Shown: positions 34,275-42,876, numbered from the stretch's first letter. The stretch is DNA of 64,000 bases from Risungbinella massiliensis (GCF_000942395.1 NZ_LN812103.1:1100906-1164905), one strand, 5' to 3'. Notes: generated from the sequence alone by a model not told the origin. Numbers and translations: made by a program.

Positions 34275-35144
34275 ATGTCTATGAACTTAGAAATGACTTA
34301 TCAAGTGTATAAACCAATGCTATTATCCATTGGTTATAGCTTATTGGGTACTATTTCGGAAGCAGAAGACATAGTGCAAGAAGTGTTTTTAAATCTCCAA
34401 TCAATAGATTTGGACCATATCGATAATTTGAAAGCTTTTTTATGTAAATCAGTCACCAATCGGTGTTTTAATTTACTTCAATCAGCAAATAAAAAAAAGG
34501 TCATATATCCTGGAACTTGGCTTCCAGAACCGATGCCTTCTATGACTATGGATGAGGCATTCAGTCGTATAGAACGTAAAGAAGATCTTTCGTATGCTTA
34601 TATGGTAATGTTAGAAAGTTTATCACCGATGGAAAGAGTCGTATTTGTATTAAAAGATTTGTATGATTATCCATATCGTAAAATCGCAGAGATGATGCAA
34701 AAGTCAGAGGATAATTGCCGTAAGATATGTAGCCGTGCTCGTCAAAAGTTAAAAGAATATCGTCCTGATCATTGTCGACATGAGAATCATAGTATGGTCG
34801 TTACAAAATTTATTAACGCAATAAACAATGATCAAGTGGAAGAGGTTATCAAACTTCTTGGTGAACAAGTCATTTTTATTTCAGATGCTGGTGGGAAAGT
34901 CAGAGCCGCAGTCCGACCGATTACGGGAATAGAACGAGTTACAGCATTTTTTAAAGGAATTGCTACGAAAGGATCCTTTTCAAAAGCAGCTTCTTCTATT
35001 TCCATAAACGGCGAAACGGCTATGAAACTAATTCGGGAAGGGTTGCCTTCGATATGGAGTTTTGAACTGGAACCGGAATCTGGGCGTATTTCATATATTT
35101 ATGCAGTTTTTAATCCGGATAAGTTAAAACCATTTATAGATTAA
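34275..35144 (+). CDS. ECF41-type RNA polymerase sigma factor with C-terminal SnoaL-like domain
   Basis: 289 residues. Sigma region 2 (SEAEDIVQEVFLNL, about 29-45), linker WLPEPM (about 82), region 4 (SPMERVVFVLKDLYDYPYRK, about 115-140). The C-terminal extension of about 100 residues carries the ECF41 hallmarks: DAGGKVRAA (consensus DGGGK, second residue changed) and the terminal NPDKL. In this family the extension acts as a built-in regulator in place of an anti-sigma factor, and the target is usually the adjacent oxidoreductase-like gene, here at 35317. Confidence 0.9.
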   Translation: MSMNLEMTYQVYKPMLLSIGYSLLGTISEAEDIVQEVFLNLQSIDLDHIDNLKAFLCKSVTNRCFNLLQSANKKKVIYPGTWLPEPMPSMTMDEAFSRIERKEDLSYAYMVMLESLSPMERVVFVLKDLYDYPYRKIAEMMQKSEDNCRKICSRARQKLKEYRPDHCRHENHSMVVTKFINAINNDQVEEVIKLLGEQVIFISDAGGKVRAAVRPITGIERVTAFFKGIATKGSFSKAASSISINGETAMKLIREGLPSIWSFELEPESGRISYIYAVFNPDKLKPFID

Positions 35145-35159
35145 TAAGGAGTAACGATC

Positions 35160-35196
35160 AAACATCAGAGGAAATTCTTTCCCTGATGTTTTTTTG
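35160..35196 (+). terminator. Rho-independent terminator
   Basis: AAACATCAG and CTGATGTTT pair, with a secondary GGAAA/TTTCC stem inside, followed by TTTTTT. Confidence 0.75.
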
Positions 35197-35245
35197 GTAT
35201 TTACAAGCAACTTCCTTTAAGAAATCAAAAAAATCCTGTTGAAGA

Positions 35246-35272
35246 TGTCACAAAACTACCTGGTCCATTGTC
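35246..35272 (+). promoter_or_regulatory. ECF41-type promoter before the AhpD-like gene
   Basis: TGTCACA (35246-35252), 16 bases, TGTC (35269-35272). The published ECF41 consensus is TGTCACA and CGTC with about 16 bases between, so only one base differs. It lies 45 bases before the start codon. Confidence 0.7.
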
Positions 35273-35316
35273 TTATAAGTGATTGAATATCTAAACTGCA
35301 AAAGGAGGAAGTAGAA

Positions 35317-35766
35317 ATGAAAACAAGATTTAATATGGGAAAGGTAAATCCAGAAGGTTATCAAGCAATGATTGCGCTTGAAACGTATATACAAAGAACG
35401 GGAATTGATAAAAAACTAAAAGAGCTTATCAAGATCCGTGCCTCCCAAATGAATGGTTGTCTTTTTTGTATTGACATGCATACGAAAGAAGCACGTAAGA
35501 TGGGAGAAACAGAGCAACGTATCTATGGATTGAATGCTTGGCGGGAAGCTCCTTTCTACTCCCCAGAAGAGCGGGCAGTGTTAGCACTGACGGAAGCAAT
35601 TACAATGGTTGCAGAAACGCATGTTCCAGACGATGTGTTTGAGGAAGTAAATCAATACTTTGATGAGAAGGAAATTGCGGAAATCATCATGCAGATCGTC
35701 ACGATCAATGCATGGAATCGGATTGGAGTTTCCATACGATTAGTACCCACCATAGATAGTAACTAA
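35317..35766 (+). CDS. Carboxymuconolactone-decarboxylase/AhpD-like protein
   Basis: 149 residues, all helical. Redox motif C-x2-C-x3-H in MNGCLFCIDMHTKEARKMG (about residues 47-65), the AhpD-like alkylhydroperoxidase core. In the ECF41 literature such 'COE' proteins (carboxymuconolactone decarboxylase, oxidoreductase, epimerase) are the partner and target of the sigma factor. The promoter upstream matches that sigma factor. AAGGAGGAAG precedes the ATG. Substrate unknown; peroxide or quinone detoxification is the usual guess. Confidence 0.9.
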   Translation: MKTRFNMGKVNPEGYQAMIALETYIQRTGIDKKLKELIKIRASQMNGCLFCIDMHTKEARKMGETEQRIYGLNAWREAPFYSPEERAVLALTEAITMVAETHVPDDVFEEVNQYFDEKEIAEIIMQIVTINAWNRIGVSIRLVPTIDSN

Positions 35767-35786
35767 CCTTGATGGGGATTTTGTAT

Positions 35787-35830
35787 AAAAAAGCCAATCT
35801 CTTCTACAGAATAGAAGGATTGGCTTTTTT
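35787..35830 (+). terminator. Rho-independent terminator
   Basis: AAAAAGCCAATC and GATTGGCTTTTTT enclose a smaller CTTCTA/TAGAAG stem; strong T run at the end. Confidence 0.85.
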
Positions 35831-35951
35831 GTTGTTAGATGTCTATTACATTTTGTTATATTAGTTACATAGTTAATGGGACATCATTTTAAGAAGTATC
35901 GATCGAGCCATAGGTAACGTAAAGCTATTCTTTCTCTGGTTTATTTTTACG

Positions 35952-36371
35952 TTATACCACTTTTATGGAAACATCAATATTTCCACGTGTTGCTTTGGAA
36001 TAAGGACATACATGATGGGCTTGCTCTGCTAATTTTTTAGTCGTTTCATGATCTAGTTCTGGGATCGATATTTCTAGAGAAACGGATAACTTAAATCCAC
36101 CATCTGTATCTTTTCCGATGGATACATCTGCTGTAACTTTGGTTTCTTTTACTCGTATTTTACTTTGTCGAGCTACTAGATTCAGCGCACTGTCAAAGCA
36201 GGAAGCATATCCAGCAGCGAAAAGTTGTTCTGGATTAGTACCTTCTCCACCAGATCCTCCTAGTTCTTTTGGCATAGCAAGATTCAAGTCAAGAACACCA
36301 TCTGAAGAAGCAACATGTCCTGTTCGACCACCTTTTGTTACCGTTGCGGAAGCTGTATACATTGGATTCAT
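35952..36371 (-). CDS. ohr: Organic hydroperoxide resistance protein
   Basis: 139 residues, Ohr/OsmC fold. Peroxidatic and resolving cysteines are present in YASCFDSALNLV (about 59) and HVCPYSKATRGNIDV (about 124). It reduces organic and fatty-acid hydroperoxides using lipoylated protein or thiols. It is divergent from ohrR, sharing a 136-base control region. It was likely named ohrA/ohrB in Bacillus relatives; which one cannot be told. Confidence 0.95.
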   Translation of the reverse strand: MNPMYTASATVTKGGRTGHVASSDGVLDLNLAMPKELGGSGGEGTNPEQLFAAGYASCFDSALNLVARQSKIRVKETKVTADVSIGKDTDGGFKLSVSLEISIPELDHETTKKLAEQAHHVCPYSKATRGNIDVSIKVV

Positions 36372-36399
36372 TTAAAATGTCCCCTTTAATTTTGATTGT

Positions 36400-36419
36400 G
36401 CACAATTAAATTTTGTACA
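36400..36419. promoter_or_regulatory. Candidate OhrR operator
   Basis: TGCACAATTAAATTTTGTAC is an imperfect palindrome of the TACAATT-AATTGTA type bound by OhrR, situated 30 bases upstream of ohr in the divergent region. Confidence 0.5.
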
Positions 36420-36507
36420 ATATAATAATACCCCGTTTATATAGTATTGGAAACTTCTATTTTAGGGAGATTATCTCCTATTATTTCCAAAGGAGTAGAT
36501 TCACATC

Positions 36508-36954
36508 ATGGAGAATGAGAACCTTCGTCTAGATAACCATCTTTGTTTCACAATTTATGCTTGTTCTAGAGAAATCACAAAGCTTTATCGACCATTGCTT
36601 GCCGAATTAGGAATAACATATCCTCAGTATTTGGTATTGCAAGTTCTCTTTGAACATGGGGAATGTACAGTAAAAGAACTTGGTCAGATTCTGTATCTGG
36701 ATTCTGGAACGTTGACCCCATTATTAAAACGAATGGAAGAGATGAACTTAGTGAAACGGAACCGTAGGAAAGAGGATGAGAGGGTGGTAAGCATTCAACT
36801 AAGTGATTCAGGTGTAGATGTTCATAAGAAAGCTTGTAAGGTGCCAATGAATCTTTTCAATAAAAGTGGTGTGGAGCCAGAGGAGTTTACCAAACTATTA
36901 GCACAAATGAAGAAATTACTTCAATCGGTGCATGATGCAAATCAGGGGACATGA
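36508..36954 (+). CDS. ohrR: Peroxide-sensing MarR-family repressor OhrR
   Basis: 148 residues, winged helix of the MarR family. The sensing cysteine is the conserved N-terminal one in NHLCFTIYACSREI (about residue 13), followed by the two tyrosines typical of OhrR. DNA-binding part ECTVKELGQILYLDSGTLTP then LLKRMEEMNLVKRNR. An extra Cys is present at 19. Oxidation by organic peroxides should release it from the ohr promoter. Start ATG with AAAGGAG upstream. Confidence 0.9.
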   Translation: MENENLRLDNHLCFTIYACSREITKLYRPLLAELGITYPQYLVLQVLFEHGECTVKELGQILYLDSGTLTPLLKRMEEMNLVKRNRRKEDERVVSIQLSDSGVDVHKKACKVPMNLFNKSGVEPEEFTKLLAQMKKLLQSVHDANQGT

Positions 36955-37161
36955 TGTTTTTACTCAATTGATTCAAAAGTTAACCAGGATGGATGAAGAG
37001 CAGTGGAGAAATCTCCTTGGAATATCTGGTCAGCAATTTTAGAGCGTTATCGTTCGTATTTTCCAAGTTATGTTGATCTAACAAGAGATGATCTACCATT
37101 TTAAAACGAGGATTATCTCTGTTATCATTTAATGAAATCAGAAAGGTGGAGAGCACCATAG
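36953..37161 (+). pseudogene. Decayed gene between ohrR and a metallophosphoesterase
   Basis: Three protein-like pieces follow each other. TQLIQKLTRMDEEQWRNLLG ends at TAG 37040. ERYRSYFPSYVDLTRDDLPF, in a shifted frame from 37042, ends at TAA 37102. NEDYLCYHLMKSERWRAP continues in that frame to TAG 37159. One frameshift and one stop therefore break it. It overlaps the presumed start of the next gene. Family not recognised. Confidence 0.4.
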
Positions 37162-37907
37162 ACAATTTTCAATCATTTGCTATTATTTCTGATATTCACG
37201 GAAATTCATGGGCGTTAGATGCCGTGTTGGAAGATATCGAGCAAAGAGGGATACTCGATATTATAAATTTAGGTGATAGTTTATTTGGGCCTCTTGACCC
37301 TGCTGGTACAGCTAAGAGACTAACCTCAAAAAAGATTATCTCTATCAAAGGGAACCAAGACCGGATACTAGTATCTCCCACTAAGGAAGCATTACAGGCA
37401 AAAACATTTGTATATGTGAAAGAACAGCTAGATTCCAACACTCTACATTGGCTTGAGGATCTGCCCAGTACGCTTCGTTATGGACAGGAAGTTTATTTAT
37501 GCCATGGGACTCCTGTTTCCGATGAAACGTGCTTATTAGAGGAAGTTACGCCTAACGGAGTCTTTCTTAGATCCTCTGAACTGATTCATCAAGATCTAAA
37601 GGATGTAAACGAGCAGATTGTTTTATGTGCTCATAGCCATATTCCAAGAACCGTTTACCTATCCTCTGGTCAGATCGTGATAAACCCAGGTAGCGTGGGG
37701 CTTCCTGCTTATACAGATGAATTGCCTTTTCCACACAAGATGGAATCTGGTTCTCCTCATGCTAAATATACAATTTTGTCAAAGCGACACGATCAATGGT
37801 TAGTAGAGCATATTTTAGTGCCTTACGATTGGGAATCCGCTTCCAAAAAAGCCTTAGAGAACGGTCGGGATGATTGGGCAAGATGGATATTGTATGGTCG
37901 TGATTGA
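37146..37907 (+). CDS. Metallophosphoesterase (YfcE/Calcineurin-like family)
   Basis: 253 residues. Metal-binding motifs in order: ISDIHGN (residues 14-20), LGDSLFGPLDP, IKGNQDR, YLCHGTP and CAHSHIPRTV. The last normally reads GHTH; here it is AHSH, keeping both histidines. The fold fits small phosphodiesterases/phosphatases of the COG0639/COG2129 type. The GTG start at 37146 lacks a well-spaced ribosome-binding site; the conserved part begins at about residue 11, and the true start may have been disturbed by the decayed gene it overlaps. Confidence 0.8.
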   Translation: MESTIDNFQSFAIISDIHGNSWALDAVLEDIEQRGILDIINLGDSLFGPLDPAGTAKRLTSKKIISIKGNQDRILVSPTKEALQAKTFVYVKEQLDSNTLHWLEDLPSTLRYGQEVYLCHGTPVSDETCLLEEVTPNGVFLRSSELIHQDLKDVNEQIVLCAHSHIPRTVYLSSGQIVINPGSVGLPAYTDELPFPHKMESGSPHAKYTILSKRHDQWLVEHILVPYDWESASKKALENGRDDWARWILYGRD

Positions 37908-37945
37908 AATGATACCCTTTTACTATAATATATCTTAATTCTAGC

Positions 37946-37972
37946 AACCTCGGTTTTATCACGAGGTTTTTC
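37946..37972 (+). terminator. Rho-independent terminator
   Basis: AACCTCG and CGAGGTT with a 9-base loop, then TTTTTC. Confidence 0.7.
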
Positions 37973-38109
37973 TTATTGGGGCAAACAATGATTGGTTTTG
38001 TGTTTGTTTTATAGAGCAGCCAAGATAATTATTTCTCGTATTACATTCTGTTTTTATGCACTAAAAATAAACTTTTATTTAAATATAAAATAAAATGGAA
38101 ACGATTCCA

Positions 38110-38139
38110 TTGACAAATAGCATAGATGATCGTTACTAT
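38110..38139 (+). promoter_or_regulatory. Promoter of the aga operon
   Basis: TTGACA (38110-38115), 18 bases, TACTAT (38134-38139), shortly before the operator-like palindrome and the GntR gene. Confidence 0.5.
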
Positions 38140-38156
38140 AAAGACATAGCACAACT

Positions 38157-38182
38157 GGTAGTGACAACATGACAACACTACC
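38157..38182. promoter_or_regulatory. Candidate GntR operator
   Basis: Inverted repeat GGTAGTG-N12-CACTACC, with an internal direct repeat TGACAAC. It overlaps the expected transcript start, so binding of the GntR protein encoded next would block the aga operon. Confidence 0.5.
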
Positions 38183-38208
38183 TCATCTTTCGAACAGGAG
38201 GAAGAAGC

Positions 38209-38931
38209 CTGAAAATAGATAAGTCAAGTCGACTCCCACTTTATGTGCAGGTGATCGAAAATATTTTGAAGATGATTTCGTCTGGACAGGTGAAGGAGCA
38301 TGATAAGCTACCGTCCGAACGGGAACTGTGCGATATTTATGGAATTAGTCGAACCACTCTTCGTCAAGCGATGGTGGAGTTAGAAAACAAAGGATATATC
38401 TACAAGGAGCATGGAAAAGGTAGTTTTGTCGCTCCTGCTACTTTTAAACAGAGTTTAACCAATATTTATAGTTTTTCCGAAGAGATGAAGAGACTGGGAA
38501 AAAAGACAAGTACAGATATTCTTTCATTTCAAATTATGAAAGCGCCTTCACGTATTGCGAAGGTTTTGCAGATCGAGGAAGAGGCAGAGGTAATCGAGTT
38601 GATCCGTCTGCGTTATGCAGACCAGGAACCGATTGTTCACGAGACCTGTTATCTGCCACGTGCATGGTTTGCTGATTTGACTCAAGCCGATTTAGAAGGT
38701 AGATCACTTTATGATGTTCTCCGAGAAAAGTACCAGATCACGATCAACCGGGCTTTTGAATCGATTCAAGCGATTGGAATAAAAAAGCCAGAATCGACGC
38801 TTCTCCATGAGTCTGAAGGAGCACCAGGACTTCGAAATGAGCGAATTGGTTACGCAGGTGAACAGATCGTAGAGTGTACCATCGCTATTTCTCCAGGAGA
38901 CAAATTTACGTACACTGTAGAACTAACATAA
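38209..38931 (+). CDS. GntR/HutC-family regulator of amino-sugar use (apparent CTG start)
   Basis: 240 residues if read from CTG 38209, which is 7 bases after a perfect AGGAGG (38196-38201). This start restores the usual N-terminus (KIDKSSRLPLYVQVIENILK). The first standard codon, GTG 38245, would cut into the first helix and has no ribosome-binding site. Winged helix LPSERELCDIYGISRTTLRQ at 36-55; UTRA effector domain from about 85, with GNERIGYAG and a final FTYTVEL. It is first in the aga operon and probably senses a galactosamine/glucosamine phosphate. Confidence 0.8.
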   Translation: MKIDKSSRLPLYVQVIENILKMISSGQVKEHDKLPSERELCDIYGISRTTLRQAMVELENKGYIYKEHGKGSFVAPATFKQSLTNIYSFSEEMKRLGKKTSTDILSFQIMKAPSRIAKVLQIEEEAEVIELIRLRYADQEPIVHETCYLPRAWFADLTQADLEGRSLYDVLREKYQITINRAFESIQAIGIKKPESTLLHESEGAPGLRNERIGYAGEQIVECTIAISPGDKFTYTVELT

Positions 38932-38946
38932 TGAGGTGAGAAAGTA

Positions 38947-40155
38947 GTGTTCTTATTTCAGTCAGAAGCCAAGAGCAAAGAAATGGGCGCGATTCATACA
39001 GAACGAGAGATTGCTCAGCAACCGGATCTATGGCTCCAAACATACCAAAACATGGTTTCCGAGCGTGAGAGAATCCAAACGTTCTTGGGTACTATTTTGA
39101 ATCGACACTCTCATGTAAAGGTGATCTTAGCTGGCGCAGGAACTTCTGCTTTTGTAGGAGATACGATTCAACCTTATCTGCAAAAAGTAAGCGGTTCCAA
39201 TAAATTGGAATTTCATTCCATTCCTACAACAAACATCGTGTCCAATCCAAGCGAGTATCTCCATGCCGACATGCCAACGATCATGATCTCCTTTGCTCGT
39301 TCAGGCAATAGCCCTGAGAGTGTTGCTTCAGTAGAAATTGGAGAGAAGTTAGTTCAGGACTTTTATCAAGTTCAGATTACTTGCAATCCAGATGGATATC
39401 TTGCCAAGAAATCGACCGATCAAGAGAAATCGCTCTTGTTGTTGATGCCAAAAGAGAGCAATGATCAAGGATTTGCGATGACTAGTAGTTTCACTTGCAT
39501 GATGTTAAGTGCAATGCTTCTATTCCAAACGGATCGTTTGGAGCAATATGAAAGCGTTATCCAACACATCAGCCGGATCGGAAGTCACTTCTTGAAAAAT
39601 GGGACGAAGCGCTTAGCTACCTTAGCAGAAAAGCCATTCTCCAATATTGTTTATCTGGGATCCGGATCATTACTGGGACTTGCTCATGAGTCATCACTCA
39701 AAATGTTAGAGCTAGTCAACGGAGATATTTTCACTTTGTATGATTCACCACTTGGCTTTCGGCACGGTCCCAAAACAATCCTTAACGATAAGTCACTCGT
39801 TGTCTTGATGATTAGCAATAATGTTTATACACGTAAATACGATCTGGATCTATTAAAAGAAATTTATCGTGAAAAAGAGATTTGCTCAGCTCACGTACTT
39901 GCAATCTCTGATGATTTTATCGAAGAAGTGAGAGAAAATAGTGACTATTATTTGTATACCGAACTGCCAGAAGGAAGTAATGATTCACTTCAAGGGATAG
40001 AAGATGCTTGGTTGGCATTTCCATTCATCTTATATGGACAAGTTTTTGCACTCCACAAATCGTTACAACTAGGCTTTCAACCAGATAATCCATGTCCAAG
40101 TGGTAGTGTAAATCGCATTGTACAAGGTGTGACGATTCATCCGTATTCATCATAA
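38947..40155 (+). CDS. agaS: SIS-domain sugar-phosphate isomerase/deaminase, AgaS-like
   Basis: 402 residues from GTG 38947 (GAGGTGAG upstream). Two SIS domains: first with LAGAGTSAFVGDTI and SFARSGNSPESVASVEIG (about 60-130), second with YLGSGSLLGLAHESSLKMLE (about 235). Family members act as galactosamine-6-phosphate deaminase/isomerase or tagatose-6-phosphate ketose/aldose isomerase. The opening TEREIAQQPDLWLQTY is characteristic of AgaS. Context with an aga-type PTS and a second deaminase gene supports galactosamine or N-acetylgalactosamine use. Confidence 0.85.
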   Translation: MFLFQSEAKSKEMGAIHTEREIAQQPDLWLQTYQNMVSERERIQTFLGTILNRHSHVKVILAGAGTSAFVGDTIQPYLQKVSGSNKLEFHSIPTTNIVSNPSEYLHADMPTIMISFARSGNSPESVASVEIGEKLVQDFYQVQITCNPDGYLAKKSTDQEKSLLLLMPKESNDQGFAMTSSFTCMMLSAMLLFQTDRLEQYESVIQHISRIGSHFLKNGTKRLATLAEKPFSNIVYLGSGSLLGLAHESSLKMLELVNGDIFTLYDSPLGFRHGPKTILNDKSLVVLMISNNVYTRKYDLDLLKEIYREKEICSAHVLAISDDFIEEVRENSDYYLYTELPEGSNDSLQGIEDAWLAFPFILYGQVFALHKSLQLGFQPDNPCPSGSVNRIVQGVTIHPYSS

Positions 40156-40217
40156 ACCTCTAAATGAAAGCGATCTCACTGGATCGAATTTGTAAAAAAG
40201 AAAGGGGAGAAACAAAC

Positions 40218-40691
40218 ATGGGTACACCTAATATTTTGCTTACTCGTATTGATAATCGTTTGGTGCATGGACAAGTAGGCGTAATTTGGACAAGTACACT
40301 GGGAGCAAATTTACTTGTCGTAGTCGATGATCAGACTGCTAATGAACCACTACAGCAGCAATTGATGGAAGCGACTGCAAAATCATCAGGAGCGGGAATC
40401 CGGTTCTTTACCGTTCAAAAAACGATTGATGTCATTCATAAAGCTGCAGCCCGTCAAAAAATGTTCATTATCTGTAAGACACCAGAGACCGTACGACGCC
40501 TCATCGATGGAGGAGTGCCGATCCAAGAGGTAAACGTCGGAAACATGCACTATTCTGCTGGTAAGAAAGAACTAACGAAAAAGGTCTATGTGGATGAAAA
40601 AGATTTAGAGGATCTGCACTATCTTCAGTCAAAAGGGGTTGAAGTCTACATACAAGACACTCCTGGAGATACCAAACATTCCATCAAGTAG
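40218..40691 (+). CDS. PTS mannose-family IIB component (aga type)
   Basis: 157 residues from ATG 40218 (AAAGGGGAG upstream; an upstream ATG at 40164 adds a non-conserved stretch). Phosphorylated His lies in RIDNRLVHGQVGVIW (about residue 15). It receives phosphate from IIA (encoded at 42420) and passes it to the sugar entering through IIC-IID. Matches AgaB/AgaV in length and in MHYSAGKKELTKKVYVDE. Confidence 0.9.
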   Translation: MGTPNILLTRIDNRLVHGQVGVIWTSTLGANLLVVVDDQTANEPLQQQLMEATAKSSGAGIRFFTVQKTIDVIHKAAARQKMFIICKTPETVRRLIDGGVPIQEVNVGNMHYSAGKKELTKKVYVDEKDLEDLHYLQSKGVEVYIQDTPGDTKHSIK

Positions 40692-40703
40692 AGGGGGAGC
40701 ACC

Positions 40704-41504
40704 ATGGATATTACATTAACACAGGGGATCTTACTAGCAGTTCTAGCAATTATCGCTGGTTTCGATTTTTGGTTAGAGGGTTTTTATATTTTCCGACCTA
40801 TGATCGTTTGTACCCTTACTGGTTTGATCCTAGGTGATCTATCATTAGGGATCGTGGCAGCAGGCCTAACCGAGCTTGCATTTGCAGGACTGACTCCAGC
40901 AGGTGGTACACAGCCTCCTAACCCAATTTTGGCTGGGGTGATGACAGTAGTAATCGCTCATACCACAGGAGTGAACCCAGCTGCCGCAATTGGACTCGCT
41001 TTGCCATTTAGCTTCTTGATGCAGTATATCATTCTATTCTATTACTCGATCTTCTCTGTCTTTATGGGAAGAGCAGACAAATATGCAGAAGATGCAAATA
41101 CGAGAGCTTTCTCTGTACTGAACTGGGTTCCCATCATCATCGTTTCGCTCACATATGGAATTGTTGTATTTCTCTCCGGATATATCGCACAAGAACCAAT
41201 GAAGGCATTGGTACAAGCTATGCCAGAATGGTTGAGCCATGGTTTTGAGATTGCCGGAGGGATCTTACCAGCAGTAGGATTTGGTCTCCTGTTAAAAGTG
41301 ATGCTAAAGCCAAAGTTTATTCCTTACTTATTAATTGGTTTCTTCGTCGCTTCGTTCTTGGATTTTGGCAACTTACTACCTGTAGCGGTAATTGGTCTAG
41401 CAGCAGCTCTCTATGCATTCTTCCAGGATAAAGAGAAAGAAGAACTCGAGAAACGATTAGCAGATAGCCTACCGGCTGGAGGTGACTACGAAGATGGAAT
41501 CTAA
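40704..41504 (+). CDS. PTS mannose-family IIC permease component
   Basis: 266 residues, about seven or eight membrane segments. Family signature GLTELAFAGLTPAGGTQPPNP at about residues 55-75. Starts 13 bases after IIB with AGGGGGAG upstream and overlaps the IID gene by 11 bases. With IID it forms the membrane channel for the amino sugar (AgaC/AgaW type). Confidence 0.9.
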   Translation: MDITLTQGILLAVLAIIAGFDFWLEGFYIFRPMIVCTLTGLILGDLSLGIVAAGLTELAFAGLTPAGGTQPPNPILAGVMTVVIAHTTGVNPAAAIGLALPFSFLMQYIILFYYSIFSVFMGRADKYAEDANTRAFSVLNWVPIIIVSLTYGIVVFLSGYIAQEPMKALVQAMPEWLSHGFEIAGGILPAVGFGLLLKVMLKPKFIPYLLIGFFVASFLDFGNLLPVAVIGLAAALYAFFQDKEKEELEKRLADSLPAGGDYEDGI

Positions 41505-42315
41505 AACACCTGAAACAAATGAACCAAAACGCCTTTTATCAAAACGAGATATTACCAAATTAGGATTTAGATCGATCTTCTTACAAGCTAGTTTTAACTA
41601 CCAGCGAATGCAAGCGGGAGGATGGTTGTATTCCATCTTACCGTTCCTCAAAAAGATATACCGTGACGATAAAAAAGGTTTGTCTGAGTCGATGAAAGAT
41701 AACTTGGAATTTATCAATACCAGTCCACCGCTTGTATCGCTTCTCATGGGACTATTGCTCTCGTTAGAAGAGAACAAAGAAGACAGAAACACGATCAAAG
41801 GTCTAAAGGTAGCACTCTTTGGACCACTCGCCGGGATTGGCGATGCGATTTTCTGGTTTACGATTTTGCCGATCGTTGCTGGGATTACTGCTTCTTTTGC
41901 AGCAGACGGAAGTATCCTTGGCCCTATTATTTTTGCTTTAGTCTATCTCGGGATTTTCTTTATGCGGGTTTTTTGGGCTCATACAGGATATACGTTGGGT
42001 GTAAAATCGATCGCTAAAATCAAAGAGAACTCCGAGATTTTATCCAAAGCAGCTACGATCTTGGGTGTTACGGTGATCGGTGGTTTGATTGCTTCTTATG
42101 TAAATATTGAACTTGCGACTACTTTGCAGATCAATGCAGAGAAAAGTGTTTCTTTACAAAAAGATTTCTTAGATAAAATTTTTCCAAATCTATTACCACT
42201 TGGATATACCTTTTTGATGTACTACTTCTTGAAGAATAAGAAAATGAATCCAGTACTGTTGATCCTCATCACCTTTGTATTGGCGATTCTACTATCCTAT
42301 CTTGGTATTTTATAA
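41494..42315 (+). CDS. PTS mannose-family IID component
   Basis: 273 residues from ATG 41494, ten bases after GGAGGTGA, which lies inside the end of the IIC gene. Typical opening: RLLSKRDITKLGFRSIFLQA and YQRMQAGGWLYSILPFL. Then the cytoplasmic part ends at PLAGIGDAIFWFTILPI and a C-terminal membrane region. It works with IIC (AgaD type). The hairpin at 42326 follows it. Confidence 0.9.
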   Translation: MESKTPETNEPKRLLSKRDITKLGFRSIFLQASFNYQRMQAGGWLYSILPFLKKIYRDDKKGLSESMKDNLEFINTSPPLVSLLMGLLLSLEENKEDRNTIKGLKVALFGPLAGIGDAIFWFTILPIVAGITASFAADGSILGPIIFALVYLGIFFMRVFWAHTGYTLGVKSIAKIKENSEILSKAATILGVTVIGGLIASYVNIELATTLQINAEKSVSLQKDFLDKIFPNLLPLGYTFLMYYFLKNKKMNPVLLILITFVLAILLSYLGIL

Positions 42316-42325
42316 AGTCGAATTC

Positions 42326-42359
42326 CCATGAACGAGGGGCTTTTATCCCTCGTTCATGG
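42326..42359 (+). repeat. Intercistronic hairpin without T run
   Basis: CCATGAACGAGGG and CCCTCGTTCATGG are perfect 13-base arms around an 8-base loop, between the IID and IIA genes. Lacking a T run, it is more likely an mRNA-stabilising or processing element than a terminator. Confidence 0.65.
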
Positions 42360-42419
42360 TTAGTTGAATGATTCAAGCTTTACTACCTATTCACTTAGGA
42401 TAGAGAGGAGCGTTTTGAA

Positions 42420-42848
42420 ATGAATGGAATAATTGTAACCGGGCACGGTCATTTTGCTACTGGATTGGGCTCATCTCTTAAATTGATTGCAGGAGAACAA
42501 TTGAATATAAAGTTTGTAGATTTTGTAGCAGAAGATTCAACAGAACAATTACGAGAAAAGATCTTACAGGAACGATTGGCACTTAAAGATTGTGATGGTG
42601 TACTAGTCCTCTGCGACTTGGTTGGAGGGTCTCCGTTTCAGACAGCTGTCCTTCTATCTAACGAAGATCCAAAGATAAAAGTAGTGGGGGGAACAAATCT
42701 AGCGATGTTAGTAGAGTTGGCTCTATGGAAAGAGACCAAAACTCTCGAGGAGCTAACTAGTCTAGCAGTCTCAATAGGAAAAGATGCTGTCCAAGCTTTT
42801 GAATTGCAAGATAGAGTATTAACCGAACCAGAAGAAGATGGGATCTAA
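42420..42848 (+). CDS. PTS mannose-family IIA component
   Basis: 142 residues. Active His in IIVTGHGHFATGLGSSL (about residue 9), dimer part VLVLCDLVGGSPFQTA (about 60-75). AgaF-like in length and sequence. Placed after IID rather than before IIB, so the order is B-C-D-A. GAGAGGAG lies upstream of the ATG. Confidence 0.9.
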   Translation: MNGIIVTGHGHFATGLGSSLKLIAGEQLNIKFVDFVAEDSTEQLREKILQERLALKDCDGVLVLCDLVGGSPFQTAVLLSNEDPKIKVVGGTNLAMLVELALWKETKTLEELTSLAVSIGKDAVQAFELQDRVLTEPEEDGI

Positions 42849-42876
42849 GTGAGTCATAGTAGGAGGGGTAATTTTC

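Noticed and set aside
37146-37200. ATA at 37158 as alternative start of the metallophosphoesterase
   Set aside because: Spacing to GGTGGAG would fit, but ATA starts are very rare; GTG 37146 was kept with a caution.
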